Source: Amycolatopsis thailandensis
GTDB taxonomy: Bacteria > Actinomycetota > Actinomycetes > Mycobacteriales > Pseudonocardiaceae
DNA length: 64,000 nucleotides
Direction: 5' to 3'
Assembly (NCBI RefSeq): GCF_002234405.1
Contig: NZ_NMQT01000066.1
Coordinates: 17,762-81,761 of the forward strand
Under the pieces are notes generated by a model. The model was given only the letters and a program-made list of their open reading frames with translations. It made no database searches and was not told the DNA's origin. Each line of letters opens with the position of its first letter. Positions within the stretch are counted from its first letter, which is position 1. Made by a program: the position numbers and the translations under genes. Below, one piece after another: positions 8,385 to 16,274 of the stretch.

Positions 8385-8391
8385 CCGCCGT

Positions 8392-9624
8392 ATGACACCC
8401 GCAACGACCTCACCCCGCACTCCAGCACCGACGGCGACAAGACGGGCCGTCCCGATCATCGCCGGATTCCTCTTGTGCATCTTCGCGATCGGCACGGCCG
8501 AACTACTGGTGAGCGGCCTACTGCCACAGATCGCGGCCGGCGTGCAGGTGTCCGTCGCCGGCACCGGCCAACTCGTCACCGCCTACGCCCTCGGCGTGGT
8601 CATCGGCGGCCCGCTGATCACCGTGCTCACCGCGCGGATGCCCCGTAAAGGCCTGGTGCTCAGCCTGATCGTGCTGTTCATCGCCGGGAGCCTGCTCAGC
8701 GCGGCGGCGACCTCCTATGGCCTGCTGGTGGCCGGCCGCGTGCTGTCCGCGCTGGCTCAAGGAACACTGTTCGCCATCTCCATGGTCGTGGTCACGACCG
8801 TCGTGCCACCGGACCGGGCTGGGCGCGCCATCGCCATCGTGGTCTCCGGGCTCACCGTCGCGACCGTGCTCGGGGTTCCCCTCGGGGCGCTGCTCGGCCA
8901 GGCATTCGGCTGGCGAATGCCGTTCCTGGTCATCGCGGTCATCGCCGCCGCTGGCGGCGCGGTCCTTGCCGTGGCGATGCCGCGCACACCAGCGCCGACC
9001 ACCGGCGCCCGATCCGAGCTTCGGGTCCTGCTGCGTCGCCCGGTGCTGCTGGCCATCGCGACCACCGCCATCGGCTTCGCCGGGGTCGGCGTCGTCCTGA
9101 CCTACCTCATGCCTCTGTTGACTCAGGTCAGTGGTTTCTCCGGTGGCATGGCGTCCGCTCTCCTGCTCGCCTACGGCGTCGGCAGCCTGCTGGGCAACCT
9201 CGCCGCCGGCCGGCTCACCGATATCTCACCGATCATGACCGTGCGGATCGTGTTCCTCGGCCTGACGGTGATCCTCGCCGTGCTGCCGTTCGCCGCACCC
9301 TCGCAGCCGGCCACCATCGTCGCCGTGCTCGTCTTCGGCTTGCTGGCCACCGCCACGATCGCCCCGTTACAGGGCCTGATCCTCCGACACGCCGCTGACG
9401 CGCCCACCCTGTCGGTCGCCGTCAACGTCAGCGGGTTCAACCTCGCCAACGCATTCGGCGCCGCACTCGGAGGCGGCATCGTCGCCGCGGGCGCGTTGCG
9501 CTGGACCGGCCTGGCCGGAGCCATCCTTGCGCTGGCCGGTCTAGGCCTGTCCTGGCTGGCCACGTCGCGCACTACAACCGCTTTCCGGGAACCTGTCAGT
9601 CACCACCTAGAGTCCCGACAGTGA
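8392..9624 (+). CDS. MFS drug efflux transporter
   Basis: A 410-residue membrane protein with about 12 hydrophobic segments. It shows the AraJ/CmlR-like DHA1 pattern: FAIGTAELLVSGLLPQIAAG in helix 1, TARMPRKG in the loop between helices 2 and 3, and VVSGLTVATVLGVPLGALLG for motif C in helix 5. It is a proton-driven exporter; chloramphenicol or similar amphiphiles are typical for this branch, but the substrate is not readable. I choose the ATG at 8392 over one at 8368 because the latter lies inside the MerR operator and upstream of the -10 box. A GTGA overlap couples it to the next gene. Confidence 0.87.
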   Translation: MTPATTSPRTPAPTATRRAVPIIAGFLLCIFAIGTAELLVSGLLPQIAAGVQVSVAGTGQLVTAYALGVVIGGPLITVLTARMPRKGLVLSLIVLFIAGSLLSAAATSYGLLVAGRVLSALAQGTLFAISMVVVTTVVPPDRAGRAIAIVVSGLTVATVLGVPLGALLGQAFGWRMPFLVIAVIAAAGGAVLAVAMPRTPAPTTGARSELRVLLRRPVLLAIATTAIGFAGVGVVLTYLMPLLTQVSGFSGGMASALLLAYGVGSLLGNLAAGRLTDISPIMTVRIVFLGLTVILAVLPFAAPSQPATIVAVLVFGLLATATIAPLQGLILRHAADAPTLSVAVNVSGFNLANAFGAALGGGIVAAGALRWTGLAGAILALAGLGLSWLATSRTTTAFREPVSHHLESRQ

Positions 9625-9998
9625 AGATCTGGACGGAGCCACCCGCCGAGACCGACGTTGAAGCCGTTGTTCACCGCTACTTCAGCCTTCTGCGGGACGG
9701 GAAGACCACCGAGGCCGAACAACTCGTCGATCACACGTCGGTCAAGCACGTGCTCAAATCGCTCTGGTCGGGTTCGGTCGGTGCGAGTCTCGACACGGAG
9801 CCCGCCGCCGGCGAGTGGGAACGCGACTTGTCCTGGCTGGCCGAGCTCGCCCTGGGAAACTTCGCCTGGAATGACTCCAGGAGCAATCTCTACGTCGAGA
9901 TCACCTTCCGCGAGCGGACAATCGAGGTGGCCTTGGGCTTCTGGATCAAACCTGTCGACGACGGCTGGGTCGTCTCGGGACCCTCCACGCTCTGGTAG
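9621..9998 (+). CDS. Hypothetical protein, possibly NTF2-like
   Basis: A 125-residue soluble protein. It begins with a helical stretch (VEAVVHRYFSLLRDGKTTEA) followed by strands that end in EVALGFWIKPVDDGWVVSGP. A helix pair followed by a curved sheet is the order seen in SnoaL/NTF2-like folds, but no catalytic residues can be assigned. Its GTG overlaps the stop of the MFS gene, so it is probably co-translated with it. Confidence 0.55.
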   Translation: MKIWTEPPAETDVEAVVHRYFSLLRDGKTTEAEQLVDHTSVKHVLKSLWSGSVGASLDTEPAAGEWERDLSWLAELALGNFAWNDSRSNLYVEITFRERTIEVALGFWIKPVDDGWVVSGPSTLW

Positions 9999-10303
9999 GA
10001 CGCATCGAGCGAGGGGCGCAATAATCGTCTGGGCTTGATCAACGAAGGCCGGCGTGACCTCGCGAGGCCGTGGGAGGCTGGTCGAGGAAGCTCTCGCGGC
10101 GCACCGGGAGCCCGGCTTTCGAAGCGGCTGGCGCTTGTACCTATCGTTGTGAAAGTTATGCCGGTCACCGGCTTGGCGGATTACGAGCCCTGGGAATTTA
10201 ACCGCGACATTCCGTCAAGTCGGTAGACCGTGAGAGAAGTCGCGTCGAACGACGCTCGCAAGACGCGGTAATCCATGCCGTGCAGCCAGCACCGGACATG
10301 ACG

Positions 10304-10754
10304 TCAGAGTTCGATAGACATACGTCGATTCACGCCCCCCCGTTGACTTCCGGCTGACCTGGCGGCCGAGTTTTGCGACGTGTCGTTTAGTTGTCCCGGG
10401 GCGCCTCGGACGATGAGCCGGGCTGACCGCGAACACGTGCCCTGCACGACGCTCGCGCATGAACGGCAGCACCGCTTGTACCGTGGCGGCCACACCGAAC
10501 ACGTTGATGGCGAACTGCGCCCGCAACTCGGACAGCGGTGATTCCTCGAACACTCCCTCTTGTCCATATCCGGCGTTCGCGATGAGCACGTCGATCGATC
10601 CGACCTGCGCCTCGATCTCCTCCACGACGGAAAACACCGCGTCGTCGTCGGTGACATCCAGTCGGCGCTCGACGACGACGTGACCGGCGTCGAGCGCCCC
10701 TTGAGCGAACGCCCGGCCGAGACCGCTGCCGACATCGGTGATCAGGAAAAGCAT
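10304..10754 (-). pseudogene. Short-chain dehydrogenase, degraded
   Basis: The start (LITDVGSGLGRAFAQGALDA) is an SDR cofactor turn with changes. Further on, DVLIANAGYGQEG and FAINVFGVAATVQAVLPFMR are the NAG and downstream SDR motifs. Between them, about 20 residues seem deleted (GHVVVERRLDVTDD). After GHVFAV the frame shifts and stops, so the Tyr-Lys active site and C-terminus are lost. It follows a broken TetR gene on the same strand, with its ATG three bases past that stop, the usual repressor-reductase arrangement. Confidence 0.75.
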
Positions 10755-10756
10755 GA

Positions 10757-11186
10757 CTACCCTTCAGGTAGGACACGGCACCAGATCTCGACCATCGTCT
10801 CGGGCATGCGATCCAGGCCGCCGGGTTGTGTCGACACGTGGTAAAAGTTGCGCTCGGTCATCCAGCACGGGGCCTGCGCGAGCGCCGCCGCGCCGGTCGG
10901 ACCGTCCTCGTCGGGCAGGCCGGCCGCGACGAGGACACGAGTCATGGCCGCGGTGCGGGCCGTGTTCTCCTCGGCCCTTCGCACGGTGTCGTGCGGGGGC
11001 AAGCCAGGGGTCGGCGGACTGCCCGTCCAGGTGCAACGAGGCGACGGTGCGGGCGATCAGCGCGGCGAGAACCTCCTGTTTCGACCCGAAGTAGAAGTAC
11101 AGCGAACCGCGGGAGATTCCCGCGCCCTTGGCGGTCGACGGCCTTCGGGGCGGCCACCGGAATGAACGCGAAGAGGGCTCGCTCAT
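10757..11186 (-). pseudogene. TetR family regulator, degraded
   Basis: One frame gives GAGISRGSLYFYFGSKQEVL, the recognition helix of TetR proteins. The sense then moves to a second frame that ends with RRAEENTARTAAMTRVLVAA and a normal stop at 10757. At least one frameshift and the loss of the first DNA-binding helices make it inactive. It stands directly before the broken SDR gene, so both partners of this pair have decayed. Confidence 0.75.
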
Positions 11187-11337
11187 CCTTTCGCCCGCCG
11201 ATTAATCCTCAAACTGTCCTGGCCGCCACGATAACCGACGGTATCGGCCGCCTTGCCGCTCCTCCGGCCTTTGGTGGATTGCCATTCCCTGTTCTTTCCT
11301 GATGTGCTGCGAGTTCGTCCAAGGGGGAAGGAACACC

Positions 11338-14283
11338 GTGATAGACGCTGACCATGCGCGGAAGTCGGGTACCGGGCTCATCGGGAGAAACGGGCTGGAA
11401 CAGGAAATCCGGGACGCACTGCGCCTGACCGGCACGGGGAAAGGCACCGCGTTGCTCCTCGTCGGCAAGAACGGGGTGGGCAAGTCGAGGCTGGCCGCGA
11501 CCGTCGCGGAGATGGCCGTCGCCGCCGGGATGGCGTGGGGACAGGGCCGGGGCAGCGTGATCGGCCGTTCGGTCGCTTTACGGCCCTTGACCGAAGCGGT
11601 GCTGTCCCTGGTCCGCGGCTCCGACGACCTCGACGCCGACGCGCTGCGGATCCATCAGCCCGCCCTGGCCGCCCTGCTCCCGGAATACGCGGGTGCGAGC
11701 CCGTCACCAGTGCTGCTGGGCGAAGCGGTGCTGCGCCTGCTCTCCCGTGTCGCACGCGGGCGGGGCTGCGTGCTGATCCTGGAGGACCTCCACGAAGCGG
11801 ACTACGAGACCCTGGCGGTCGTCGAGTATCTGATCGACAACCTCCGGCGCGAACCGGTGCTGCTGGTGGCCACGATCGGCTCCGAGCCGGGTTCCATGGC
11901 TTTGGCCCTGGCCGACGCGGTGGCCACCCGACGCAGCGGGCGGTTCCTCTCCGTACCGCCCCTCGGCTATGCCGACACGCGGCGCCTGGTGTGCTCCCAC
12001 CTCGGCGTCGAAGGAGTACCGACGGCGGTCGCCGACATCGTCTGGCTGGGCAGTTCCGGCATTCCGCTGCTGATCAGGGCCATCGCCCTCGACCTGGCGA
12101 AGAGCGGCTATCTGGGCACCGGCGAAAGCGACACGCGGTGGATGACGTCCCGTACCGGCGAGGCTCCGGGCGAACTCGTCAAAGCCTTGGAGAGGTGGAC
12201 GGCCACGCTCGATCCGGTGACGCTCGACCTACTGCTGCTGGCGGCGGTGCTGGGACGCCGCTACTCCCCGACGGTGCTGGCGGCGGCCACCGGCCTCGAA
12301 GCCGGGGAAGTCAGGAACAGGTTGTCCGGGCTGCTCGGGCGCAAGGCGTACGCGCCCGGACGCCCGGCGGGCACCCGGCTCCCGATCCTGCATCCGCTCC
12401 TGATCACCGCACTGCTCGCCCAGCTGTCCCCGGCCCGGCAGGCGGAGCTGGCGAGGCGGGTGGCCGACGCCGTGGAAGCCGCGCATCCCGGGCTCCCCGG
12501 GCTGTGGTGCCCGGCCGCCGCGGCCTTGCGCTCCCGTGCCGGGGAACCGGTGGCCGCCAGCCGGTTGTTCGCCGAGGAAGCGCGAAGACAGCTGGTCGAA
12601 GCCCGGCTGAGTGCGGCCATGGATCTCGCCGACCGGGCCGTTCTCCTGCCCGCCGGGGATTCTCCCGAGGGCAGGGCGGCGGCTTGGGACGTCCGGCTCG
12701 GCGCCCTCGTCGAAGCCGGGCTCGCCGACCGCGCGATGGGCCTGGCGGGCTCGGTGGACGAACTGGTCCGCCGCCTGCCCGGCTCGGGGCAGGCGGGGTT
12801 GCACCTCCGGCTCGCCGACGCCGCCTGGCAGACCGGGCGGACGCGAGTGGCGTCGGCCCTGGTGAAACGGGCGAAAATCGCGCTGGGCGACGAATCCGGG
12901 GGAATCGGGTACGTGCGGGCGGAGCTGTCCGAAGTACGGTTCGCGCTGGACGCGGCGACGCCCGGCCGGTTGCGGAAGCTGTCGGACACGGTCGCGCGGC
13001 TCATCGCGGCGGCCGGAGCCGCGGATCTGCCCGAAACAGCCTGCCGGGGCTGGCCGTTGCTGGGACGTCTGCTCTCCCTGCACGATCCGGCCCGGGCGCG
13101 GGAATGCCTCGCCCACGCCGTGGCGATGGCCGTGCACCACCACCGGCCACTCGACGAACTACGCGCGCTGCTGCATCTCCGGTCCTGGGAGGCCATGACC
13201 ACCGGGGACGTCGACGAGCTGCGCCTCGTCGTGGAGCAAGCCGGTGTAAGGGGCGCCGAGTCCCTCCGTCATCGAGGCACCTTGACCCTGGCGCTGGTGG
13301 CGGTGCTGCGCGGCGAGTTCGCCACCGCGGAAGAACTGCTGGACCGGCTGCAGGCGGACTCGACCCGGCTGCGCCTGCACCGGCTCACCCAGCAGGTGCT
13401 CCTGCTCCGGACCGTGCTGGCGGGTCATCGCGGACGGACGGCCGAACTGGCGACGGCGAACTTCGCGCTTCGTGCGCAAGGAGGTTTCCAGCCTCAGCAT
13501 TCCGGCTGGCTACACGGTCTTTCCGGCGCCTTCTGCGCCTTGCTCGCCGAGGATCGGGAGCGCGCGATGCGTGAGCTCGACCTGGCCGCGCGGGCCCAGG
13601 TGGTCTCCCTCTCGATCCCCCACCACTCGGGCAAGCACGGACTGAGCCTGCTGCTGCGTGCCTTGCGCGGAGATCTCGACCTCGCCGGCTGGGCGGCCGC
13701 CACCGCCGATCCTGCCCATCATCTGCGCTGGGACCGGCAGTTCGCCGCCTTCGCGCGAGCCGTCCTGCTGGGCCGCCGGGGCGACCGCGCGGAGGCGGAG
13801 GTCGCGGTCGCCGACGCGGTCGCCCTCGGGGCCCCTTATCCGAACGCGCGGTTCCTCGGACTGCGGTTGGTCGGCGAAGCCGCTCTGGCCGACGGGTGGG
13901 GCGCGCCCGTGCGATGGCTGCGTGCGGCGGAGAAGCACTTCGACGGCCTGGCCGTGGGGCAAGCCGCGGGGGCCCTGGTCCGGCGAGCCGGTGCGCGCGC
14001 AGGTGCGGCGGTCTTTCCCCCGGAGGTGCGAGCGGCGGGAGTGACCGCGCGTGAGTACGAGGTGCTGCGTCTCTTGGTCGACCGGCTCAGCAACCGGGAG
14101 ATCGCCGACCTGCTGCATCTGTCCCATCGCACGGTCGAACGGCATGTGTCGAGCCTGATCGCCAAGACGGGCCTGCCGGGCCGCATCGAACTCGGGCGGT
14201 TCGCGATCACCGCGGGAGTCGTCCGGATCACCCCGGCACCGGCGCGAGTGCCGACAGCGCCCGACGGTCGATCTTTCCGTTGA
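11338..14283 (+). CDS. LAL-type LuxR regulator (cluster regulator)
   Basis: A 981-residue STAND-type activator. The Walker A motif GKNGVGKSR is at about residues 43-51 and Walker B VLILEDLHEAD at about 145. A long helical, TPR-like middle follows. The C-terminal LuxR helix-turn-helix is at about 902-965 (TAREYEVLRLLVDRLSNREI, then LSHRTVERHVSSLIAKTGL). LAL regulators commonly switch on antibiotic clusters. The GTG at 11338 follows aagggggaaggaa; an upstream in-frame ATG at 11302 lacks a good site. It overlaps the stand-alone A-domain gene tail-to-tail by 56 bp. It has the same architecture as the LAL protein at 60445-63333. Confidence 0.88.
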   Translation: MIDADHARKSGTGLIGRNGLEQEIRDALRLTGTGKGTALLLVGKNGVGKSRLAATVAEMAVAAGMAWGQGRGSVIGRSVALRPLTEAVLSLVRGSDDLDADALRIHQPALAALLPEYAGASPSPVLLGEAVLRLLSRVARGRGCVLILEDLHEADYETLAVVEYLIDNLRREPVLLVATIGSEPGSMALALADAVATRRSGRFLSVPPLGYADTRRLVCSHLGVEGVPTAVADIVWLGSSGIPLLIRAIALDLAKSGYLGTGESDTRWMTSRTGEAPGELVKALERWTATLDPVTLDLLLLAAVLGRRYSPTVLAAATGLEAGEVRNRLSGLLGRKAYAPGRPAGTRLPILHPLLITALLAQLSPARQAELARRVADAVEAAHPGLPGLWCPAAAALRSRAGEPVAASRLFAEEARRQLVEARLSAAMDLADRAVLLPAGDSPEGRAAAWDVRLGALVEAGLADRAMGLAGSVDELVRRLPGSGQAGLHLRLADAAWQTGRTRVASALVKRAKIALGDESGGIGYVRAELSEVRFALDAATPGRLRKLSDTVARLIAAAGAADLPETACRGWPLLGRLLSLHDPARARECLAHAVAMAVHHHRPLDELRALLHLRSWEAMTTGDVDELRLVVEQAGVRGAESLRHRGTLTLALVAVLRGEFATAEELLDRLQADSTRLRLHRLTQQVLLLRTVLAGHRGRTAELATANFALRAQGGFQPQHSGWLHGLSGAFCALLAEDRERAMRELDLAARAQVVSLSIPHHSGKHGLSLLLRALRGDLDLAGWAAATADPAHHLRWDRQFAAFARAVLLGRRGDRAEAEVAVADAVALGAPYPNARFLGLRLVGEAALADGWGAPVRWLRAAEKHFDGLAVGQAAGALVRRAGARAGAAVFPPEVRAAGVTAREYEVLRLLVDRLSNREIADLLHLSHRTVERHVSSLIAKTGLPGRIELGRFAITAGVVRITPAPARVPTAPDGRSFR

Positions 14284-15796
14284 CCGTCAGCGGCAGCGTT
14301 TCCCGGTGGACGCAACGCCGGGGCACCATATGCGGCGGGACCTGGGTGCGCAGCCACCGGCGCACGACCGCCGCGCCCGGGTCCGCCCCGGTGTAGTAAC
14401 CGGTCAGCTCGTTGTCGGCGCCGGACGGTTTGGCGAGCACGACCGCCTGCCGCACACCGGGATGGCGGCGCAACGCCGCTTCGATCTCACCCAGCTCGAC
14501 CCGGTAGCCGTGCACCTTGACCTGGTTGTCCCGCCGCCCGAGGCAGACCAGGACATCGTCCTCCCAGCGCACCAGATCGCCCGTGCGGTAGTAGTGCTCC
14601 GGGGTCAGAGGCCCCTGTCCGACGTACTCGTCGACGCCCGACGGGCCCGCCAGGAGAAAGCGTCCGAGGTCGTCGGCGGGATCGAGGTAGCCGTCCATGC
14701 GCTGGCCTCCCCGCACGCACAGTTCGCCCTCCGCCGCCGGTTCTCCCCGCTCGTCCAGGACCACGAACGCCAGATGCGGGTACACGGCGCCGATGGGCAA
14801 GGTCCCGTTGGACGTCGAGGGCCAGTCGGCGGGATCGGCGGGCAACCGGTACTCCGCGCACGCGACGGCGACCTCCGTGGGGCCATAGGAGTTGTGGATG
14901 GCTCCCTGCGGCGCGACGCGGCGCCACGCTTCGACCTGCCCGTGGGTCAACGGCTCACCGATGAAGACGCTGTGACGCAGCGACGTGGCGGTGGCGGCCG
15001 GGTCCGAGCCGTCGGGCAGGGTGCCGAGGTCCGCGCACACCGAGATCACCGAAGGCACGGAGAACCAGTGCGTGATCCGCCGCCGGATCAGATAGTCGAC
15101 CGGGGTGAGGAGTTCACGCGGACCGGGGACCACCAGCGTGCCGCCGCCCGACCAGGTGACGATGAGATCGAACACGGACGGGTCGAAAGTGAGGTCGAAG
15201 GTGTTGGAGAGACGGCTTCCCGGCTCCACCTCGTACCGCCGCCGGTTGTGCTCGATGTACGGGGAGATGTTGCGATGCCGGGTCGGCACGCCCTTGGGCA
15301 CCCCGGTGGATCCCGAGGTGAACATGACATAGGCGAGGTCGTCGGTGCTCGCCGCACGGGGCGGCAGGACGTCGCCTGCCGCGGGCAGTCCGAGCAGTTC
15401 GGTCTCGCCGATCCGGAGGACGGCCGTCAGGTCTTCGCCCAGCCCGGCGTCGCACTGCGCGGCTCCCGCCGGACTCGCCAGCACCGTGTCGACGCCGGCG
15501 ATCCGGCACACGGTCGCGTTGCGGGCCACCGGGTAGGCGGGGTTGAGCGGCACCATGACCGCGTCCAGGCGCTGTACCGCTAGGTACCCCACCACGGCCA
15601 CCAGGTCCTGCCCGGCCAGCAAGCCGATCCGCCGCGGGACCCGGCCCGCCGTCCGGACGAGGTGCGCGGCCAGGGCCTCGGCCCGCTCCGCCAGCTCGGC
15701 GTAGCTGAGGACGACCTTCGGGGTCTCCACCGCCGGGAGTCCGGAATGGACGGACACCGATTCGGCGAACCATTGGTACAGCGTGCGATCGGGCAC
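14228..15796 (-). CDS. Stand-alone NRPS adenylation enzyme
   Basis: A 522-residue amino-acid AMP ligase with no carrier domain. The core motifs are intact: A3 MFTSGSTGVPKGV, A4 FDPSVFD, A5 NSYGPTE, A7 YRTGDLV, A8 GRRDNQVKVHGYRVELGE and A10 LTVNGKIDRRAL with the catalytic Lys. My reading of the ten pocket positions is D-P-F-S-V-I-S-V-A-K, which matches no code I know with confidence. It probably loads a carrier in trans; candidates are the A-less PCP of NRPS1, the PCP after the ruined A domain of NRPS2, or the exporter-fused PCP. The GTG at 15796 follows ggggaga. It is transcribed away from the MbtH-NRPS operon. Confidence 0.88.
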   Translation of the reverse strand: MPDRTLYQWFAESVSVHSGLPAVETPKVVLSYAELAERAEALAAHLVRTAGRVPRRIGLLAGQDLVAVVGYLAVQRLDAVMVPLNPAYPVARNATVCRIAGVDTVLASPAGAAQCDAGLGEDLTAVLRIGETELLGLPAAGDVLPPRAASTDDLAYVMFTSGSTGVPKGVPTRHRNISPYIEHNRRRYEVEPGSRLSNTFDLTFDPSVFDLIVTWSGGGTLVVPGPRELLTPVDYLIRRRITHWFSVPSVISVCADLGTLPDGSDPAATATSLRHSVFIGEPLTHGQVEAWRRVAPQGAIHNSYGPTEVAVACAEYRLPADPADWPSTSNGTLPIGAVYPHLAFVVLDERGEPAAEGELCVRGGQRMDGYLDPADDLGRFLLAGPSGVDEYVGQGPLTPEHYYRTGDLVRWEDDVLVCLGRRDNQVKVHGYRVELGEIEAALRRHPGVRQAVVLAKPSGADNELTGYYTGADPGAAVVRRWLRTQVPPHMVPRRCVHRETLPLTVNGKIDRRALSALAPVPG

Positions 15797-16066
15797 TGTG
15801 TCTCCCCTGCCGTTCGGTCCCCGGGCCTGACCGGGCCGAACGTACCGGGACGCCGGTACGGCCACATCCGTGGCGAACACCCAAACCGGGCGCCCGCCCG
15901 CCGTCCGGACCTCGCGGGCCGTTGCGCCGAACCGGTGAACCCCGGCGACGCCCGGGCGGGCCGACGTCGGAGAACGTCGATGTGGGTGCCTACCACGCAT
16001 GTGCCGCACCGGCCCCGGTTGTGACAGTGGCGGCTGTCCACGAACGGCAGGCAGAACGGGCGGTCC
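15797..16066. promoter_or_regulatory. Divergent promoter region of the NRPS cluster
   Basis: This 270-bp gap lies between the stand-alone A gene (minus) and mbtH (plus), so it must contain promoters for both. I see no clean -10/-35 pair. The notable element is a perfect palindrome at 15841-15860, two copies of an 8-bp arm (CGTACCGG / CCGGTACG) around GACG, which could be a binding site for the LAL regulator or another factor. Confidence 0.5.
15841..15860. promoter_or_regulatory. Perfect palindrome, candidate operator
   Basis: CGTACCGG at 15841-15848 and CCGGTACG at 15853-15860 are exact inverted repeats with a 4-base centre. It lies about 45 bp upstream of the A-domain start and about 207 bp upstream of mbtH. 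The position fits a regulator site for the leftward promoter; the binding protein is not known. Confidence 0.45.
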
Positions 16067-16270
16067 ATGAGCAGCAATCCCTTCGACGACCCCGACGGCC
16101 GCTTCCTGGTGCTCGTCAACCACGAGGACCAGCGTTCCCTGTGGCCCGCCTTCGCCGAGATCCCCGAGGGCTGGCGGGTGGAACTGGGCGAAACCGACCG
16201 GCGGCGATGCCTGGACCACATCGAGCGGGTCTGGACCGATCTGCGTCCACGCAGCCTGGCCGACGGCTGA
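16067..16270 (+). CDS. MbtH-like NRPS chaperone
   Basis: A 67-residue protein with the full MbtH signature: NPFDDPDGRFLVLVNHEDQ, then SLWPAFAEIPEGW and WTDLRP. MbtH proteins bind adenylation domains and help them fold and work. It is the first gene of the operon and precedes NRPS1 by 4 bases, so the two are co-translated or nearly so. It could serve the A domains of both synthetases and the stand-alone A enzyme. Confidence 0.93.
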   Translation: MSSNPFDDPDGRFLVLVNHEDQRSLWPAFAEIPEGWRVELGETDRRRCLDHIERVWTDLRPRSLADG

Positions 16271-16274
16271 CACG

